Assembly: GCA_002343455.1 (NCBI GenBank)
Contig: DDSR01000391.1
Location: 1 to 18,267, forward strand
Source of the DNA: Deltaproteobacteria bacterium UBA2385
GTDB lineage: Bacteria > Myxococcota_A > UBA796 > UBA2385
Reading direction: 5' to 3'
DNA length: 18,267 bases
Shown here: positions 14,876 through 18,267 of the stretch, one piece after another
How the letters are laid out: each line of letters opens with the position of its first letter
How positions within the stretch are numbered: the first letter of the stretch is position 1
Made by a program: the position numbers and the translations under genes
Notes under the pieces: generated by a model
Database searches by the model: none
What the model saw: the letters and a program-made list of their open reading frames with translations, nothing else
Told to the model about the DNA's origin: nothing

Positions 14876-14983
14876 GTCGATGAGGTAGGTCTCACACCTC
14901 CAACGACCGAGGCGATCCGAGCGGGTTCCGGGATCGCGGCCGAGCGAACGATCACCTTAGCGCACGCGGGGCTCCTCGTGGCA

Positions 14984-14998
14984 GCCCGGCGCTCGGGC
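14984..14998 (-). terminator. Small hairpin after the kinase gene stop
   Basis: GCCCG/CGGGC arms (14984-14988 and 14994-14998) around a 5-nt loop directly follow the TGA of the kinase gene (14999-15001). No T-tract follows. The remaining 14876-14983 spacer shows a GGAGG ribosome-like site and no clear promoter. Confidence 0.25.
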
Positions 14999-17900
14999 TC
15001 AGCCGCGGTGCACCTGGTCGGCCCAGCGCACCGCGGGCATCTGGTGGAAGGTCTCGCGCAACGGGGCCGGGAGGTGCAGTCGCAGCCGGGCGCAGAGCGC
15101 GCTGGCTTCCCGGTGGTGCTCGGGCGTGCCCGAGGCGTGCAGGACCTCCAGGAGCACGAAGAGGTCGTTGCTGGCGCGAGCCTCTTCCTCGGCCGAGCGC
15201 AGCACCTCGGCGTCGCCGCCGACCGTGGCGCCCAGCAGCAGCAGCAGCGCCGTCTGGCGCCGATCCCCCCCCTGGCTGAGCACGTCCATGGCGTGGGTCA
15301 GGGCCTCCGCGTCGGCGGTCAGGACGCCCATCACCCCCAGGAACCAGGCCCCGACGGCCTTGAAGCCCGCCCGCGCCGCCTCCACCTCGGCCTGCTGACA
15401 GGTCGCCAGGGCCGCCTGGTGGTCCCGGTTGCGCAGCCGGAGCTCCAGCTGCAGGATCCGGTAGCGCAGCCGCAAGGAGGAGCTGGCGTCGGGATCGATC
15501 GCCGCCCGAGCCTGCCGCAGCTCGGCCGCGGCCTGGGCCATGTCCCCCAGCGCGAGGCTGCCCACCGCTCGCCCGATCTTCACATTGCAGCGCGCGAAGG
15601 GCAGGTCCTCGCCGGCGGCCAGCTCTTCGGCCTGGGTGATCGCCTCGACGAACAGGTCCAGCCGCCCCATCCGCACCCGGTAGGTGGCCAGCCGGACCAG
15701 GGCGTCGATCTGCTCGCGGACGTAAGCGCCCCGGTGGAAGAACTCGATCTGCTCCTCGATCTGGTGGATGCCGTCGACCAGGCCGCCCTCCTCGACCAGC
15801 ATCGTGCCCAGCGCGCCGTGGGCGATGGCCGCGTGCAGCGGGCGGTGCTGGCTGCTGGCGAGGTCGATGCAGCGGTGGAAGAGGTCGGCCGCTTCGTCCG
15901 GGCGGGCCGCGGCGTGCCGGTTCTCGCCCGCCAGCAGCAGGGCCCGCGGCAGGGCCGGATCCATCGGGCGCAGGTCCAGGATGTCCAGGGCCTCCTCCAC
16001 CAGGGTGGCCGCCCGGGGCTCGTCCCCCAGCCCCTGGTAGGCCGAGGCCAGCCCGATCAAGGCCCGGGCCAGCAGCCCCTCGTCGTCCAGGTCCTCGCCC
16101 AGGCGACGGGCCGCGTTGAGGGCCTCGGTCGCCTCGTGCCGGCGCCCCAGCGCGTCCAGGCACTCTCCCCGGAGCAGCGCCAGCCGGGCCATGACCGCGG
16201 GCGCCGGCTCGTGCCGGTTGGAGGCCCAGCTCAAGACCTCCAGCGCGGTGTTGTGCTGCCGGGCCTCGACCAGCTGCTCGGCGAGGTCGAGCAGGGCCGC
16301 CGGGGCCTCCCGCCCGTCCTTGCCGTGGGCCCGATGCCAGGCGATGCGCTCCGAGCGCCAGCGCGAGGGAGGCAGGGCGCCGAGGCCCTCGACCAGCCGC
16401 AGGTGGAGCCCGACCTGGCGCTCGGCCGAGACCTGCCGCAGGACCAGCGTGCCCAGGGCCGGCCGCCTCAGGCCCACCCAGTCGCTGTCCTCGCGCGGCT
16501 CTCGCGCGACCAGCCCCGCCGCCAGCAGCGGGCCGAGCTCCACCCCGGAGCGATCCGCCTGGGCCGCCTGCAGGATCAGCTCCTCGGGCAGGGGCTCTCC
16601 GGCCAGGGCCATCAGCTCCAGCAGGCCGCGGGACATCGGGCTCAGGCTGGCCAGCACCTCGCCGAAGAGCTGCACCAGCCCGGTGGTGGGCATCAGGGGC
16701 ACCGCCCGATCCAGGCGCCAGGTGCTGCCGCCGTCGTCGGAGACCCCCTCGAACCAGAGGGCCTGCCGGGCGACCAGCTCCTTGACCGCCAGGACGACGA
16801 TGGCCGGGAGGCCTCCGGAGATGCGGTGCAGGTGAACCGTGAGGCCGGTCGGCGGGGTGAAGGTGTTGAGCATCCCGCGGACCAGCTGGTTGACCTCCGA
16901 GACCGTCAGGAGGCGGAGCTGGACCTCGTGGGCGGCGATGCCGTCGGGCTTGCGCACCCCGAACAGGACGCAGGCCAGCTTGGGCGCCCGTCGCAGCACC
17001 TCGGCGAGGCGGTGGGCAGTGGGGCTCGCGAGGTGCTCGACCCCCTCGATGACCAGCAGCAGGGGCCCCTCGGCGGCCAGGTCGTCCAGAGCGCGCCCCA
17101 GCGACTCCGGGTCCGAGGGCACCGGGCCGACCAGCTTGCCCAGGTCTCGGGCCAGCAGGGCCAGCACATCCTCGGGCGGCCCGCGGGGCGAGCAGCGGAT
17201 GGCGATCGTCTCGAAGCCCTCCTTGCGCGCGGTGCTCAGGGCCCAAGAGGCCATCATCGTGGTGCCCGAGCCGATCTCCCCCGTGACCGCGACCCTCCCG
17301 CCCCCGTCCAGCACGGCCTGGATGGCCCCCATCGGCGCCGCCCGGCCGACGAGGGGGGGCGCCTCGAGCTCGCGGCGCGCGCCCCCGGAGCCGGTGAAGA
17401 GGGCGAGCGCCACCCCCGCGGAGGAAGGGCGGGCGGCCGGATCCCGCTGCATCAGGCGCGAGACGAGGTCCAGCAGCCGGGCCGGCGCGTCGGGGCACAT
17501 CTCGGCCAGCGGTGCGGGATCTCCCTCGCGGCTGGCCTGGAGGTAGCCGGCGGCCCCGCGCGCCTGGTAGGGCCGGGAGCCCGAGAGGGCCTCGTAGAGG
17601 GTCACGCCCAGGCTGTAGAGATCGCAGCGGTGATCGACGTTGGCGCCCGAGAGCTGCTCGGGGGCCATGTAGGCGTAGGTGCCCATCACGTCGCCCAGCG
17701 TGGTCGTCAGGGGGTCCGTGGGGTCCGCCGCCAGCCCCAGGTCCAGCAGCAGGACACGGCGGTCCTCGGCCAGGTAGATGTTGGAGGACTTGACGTCCCG
17801 GTGCACGATGCCGCTCTGGTGCAGCAGGGCCAGGACCCGAAGCAGGCTGGTTGCGATCACGCCGACCGAGTTGGGGTCGAGCTGGCCGCTGGCCTTGATG

Positions 17901-18181
17901 CGCTCGGAGAGGGTGCGTCCGTGCAGCAGCTCCAGCACCAGGTAGGGCTGCGGGCCGTCCACCGTGTCCATGCAGCGGGGCAGGCCCGGGTGGGAGAGGC
18001 GGGCCAGCAGGCGCCCCTCTCTCAAGAAACGTTTCCGGTGCGCGACCGAGCGCTCGGGCTCGCGCAGCACCTTCAGCGCGACGGCCTTGCCCGGGCTGTC
18101 CGCCGGGACCGCCCGGTAGACGTCAGCCAGCCCGCCCGAGCCGATGCGCTCCTCGATGGTCCAGTCGCCCAGACGCTCCAT
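14999..18181 (-). CDS. Ser/Thr protein kinase fused to a STAND-like ATPase domain and TPR repeats
   Basis: This is a 1060-residue cytoplasmic signalling protein. Residues 5-262 form a Hanks-type kinase: glycine loop GSGGLADVY (14-22), Lys37 in ALKVL, helix-C Glu55, HRDVKSSN with Asp129 and Asn134, DLG with Asp147 in place of DFG, and APE at 173-175. All catalytic residues are present, so activity is expected. A STAND/AAA-like region starts at LVGR (277-280); its P-loop is GEIGSGTT (301-308), with Thr307 where Lys is expected, and the Walker B-like strand LLLVIEG lacks the usual Asp. A winged-helix-like segment (LSPMSRGLLELMALAG) lies near 512-527, and TPR-type helical repeats fill about 617-1040. 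No membrane segment is seen. This architecture is typical of Myxococcota kinases. GAGGG lies 5 bp before ATG 18181 and overlaps the stop of the upstream Gln/Gly gene, 8 bp away. Confidence 0.95.
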   Translation of the reverse strand: MERLGDWTIEERIGSGGLADVYRAVPADSPGKAVALKVLREPERSVAHRKRFLREGRLLARLSHPGLPRCMDTVDGPQPYLVLELLHGRTLSERIKASGQLDPNSVGVIATSLLRVLALLHQSGIVHRDVKSSNIYLAEDRRVLLLDLGLAADPTDPLTTTLGDVMGTYAYMAPEQLSGANVDHRCDLYSLGVTLYEALSGSRPYQARGAAGYLQASREGDPAPLAEMCPDAPARLLDLVSRLMQRDPAARPSSAGVALALFTGSGGARRELEAPPLVGRAAPMGAIQAVLDGGGRVAVTGEIGSGTTMMASWALSTARKEGFETIAIRCSPRGPPEDVLALLARDLGKLVGPVPSDPESLGRALDDLAAEGPLLLVIEGVEHLASPTAHRLAEVLRRAPKLACVLFGVRKPDGIAAHEVQLRLLTVSEVNQLVRGMLNTFTPPTGLTVHLHRISGGLPAIVVLAVKELVARQALWFEGVSDDGGSTWRLDRAVPLMPTTGLVQLFGEVLASLSPMSRGLLELMALAGEPLPEELILQAAQADRSGVELGPLLAAGLVAREPREDSDWVGLRRPALGTLVLRQVSAERQVGLHLRLVEGLGALPPSRWRSERIAWHRAHGKDGREAPAALLDLAEQLVEARQHNTALEVLSWASNRHEPAPAVMARLALLRGECLDALGRRHEATEALNAARRLGEDLDDEGLLARALIGLASAYQGLGDEPRAATLVEEALDILDLRPMDPALPRALLLAGENRHAAARPDEAADLFHRCIDLASSQHRPLHAAIAHGALGTMLVEEGGLVDGIHQIEEQIEFFHRGAYVREQIDALVRLATYRVRMGRLDLFVEAITQAEELAAGEDLPFARCNVKIGRAVGSLALGDMAQAAAELRQARAAIDPDASSSLRLRYRILQLELRLRNRDHQAALATCQQAEVEAARAGFKAVGAWFLGVMGVLTADAEALTHAMDVLSQGGDRRQTALLLLLGATVGGDAEVLRSAEEEARASNDLFVLLEVLHASGTPEHHREASALCARLRLHLPAPLRETFHQMPAVRWADQVHRG

Positions 18182-18189
18182 GATCGCCC

Positions 18190-18267
18190 TCAGCGGCCCG
18201 AGGAGGACGGACCGCCCTGCATCTGACCCCCCTGCTGCTGACCGCCCTGCTGCTGGCCCCCCTGCAT
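18190..18267 (-). CDS. 3' end of a Gln/Gly-repeat protein (cut by window edge)
   Basis: The minus strand is open from base 18267 to TGA at 18190-18192. The last 25 residues are made of QQQGG units (GGQQQGGQQQGG, then MQGGPSSSGR). The DNA shows tandem CAGCAGCAGGGCGGT-type units. It ends 8 bp before the kinase ATG, so the two are probably co-transcribed. The visible tail is low-complexity and likely disordered; the function cannot be guessed. The first Met seen need not be the start. Codon phase, the stop just before the kinase ribosome site and the same-strand layout support a real gene. Confidence 0.65.
   Translation of the reverse strand: MQGGQQQGGQQQGGQMQGGPSSSGR

Noticed and set aside
14602..14955. 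Minus-strand frame starting at ATG 14955, overlapping the membrane-protein gene
   Set aside because: After about 25 residues it becomes Pro/Ser/Arg/Cys-rich out-of-frame reading of the membrane-protein gene. It was kept only as a hint that the start of that gene is uncertain.
14465..18226. Plus-strand open frame of 1253 codons opposite the kinase gene
   Set aside because: It is antisense to a gene with complete kinase motifs. Its product is Gly/Gln/Arg/Ala-rich without any domain, as expected from high-GC shadow frames.
1..18267. Mobile element, prophage, CRISPR, toxin-antitoxin or other defence system
   Set aside because: No transposase, integrase, terminal repeats, spaced direct-repeat array, or known defence domain was found on either strand; base composition looks even across the window.

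Overview
The window is about 18.3 kb of very GC-rich bacterial chromosome (roughly 70% GC by eye). It is densely coding, with no tRNA, rRNA, CRISPR array or recognisable insertion sequence. Several traits together suggest a Myxococcota-like (former deltaproteobacterial) organism: a large Ser/Thr kinase fused to a STAND-like ATPase and TPR repeats, a lipoprotein with an Asp/Gly-rich linker and FG-GAP repeats, a eukaryotic-type citrate synthase, GTG starts and very high GC. This assignment is an inference from style and family content, not a proof.

Left part (1-2372): on the minus strand lie the 5' portion of sucC (succinyl-CoA ligase beta subunit, cut by the window edge) and, upstream of it, citrate synthase. 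These are two TCA-cycle genes read in one direction with a hairpin between them. A roughly 190-bp divergent spacer with three short stem-loops separates them from the next block.

Middle (2373-5974): on the plus strand lie an exported two-repeat M16 zinc metalloprotease and then a small DUF1858-like protein with a 60-residue Asp/Glu tail. The 191-bp gap between them holds an imperfect inverted repeat and a pair of nearly identical 12-bp palindromes. The small gene converges on the next block with only 4 bp between the stop codons.

Right-centre (5979-14875, minus strand): a tightly packed seven-gene chain, in transcription order: a five-helix membrane protein of unknown function, an aldehyde dehydrogenase, a DUF429-like protein, an M1 aminopeptidase with HEAT repeats, an FG-GAP lipoprotein, a short-chain dehydrogenase and PlsX. 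Five of the six junctions are stop/start overlaps or 1-bp gaps, so the block is probably one translationally coupled transcript. Its theme looks like envelope, lipid and aldehyde metabolism, but no single pathway joins all members.

Right end (14999-18267, minus strand): a 1060-residue kinase-ATPase-TPR signalling protein, preceded 8 bp upstream by the last 25 codons of a Gln/Gly-repeat protein whose body lies outside the window. I found no convincing evidence of a complete new defence or mobile system. The most interesting items are the kinase fusion with a lysine-less P-loop, the twin-palindrome site before the acidic-tail gene, the coupled gene chain ending in plsX, and the Asn substitution in the DUF429-like protein.
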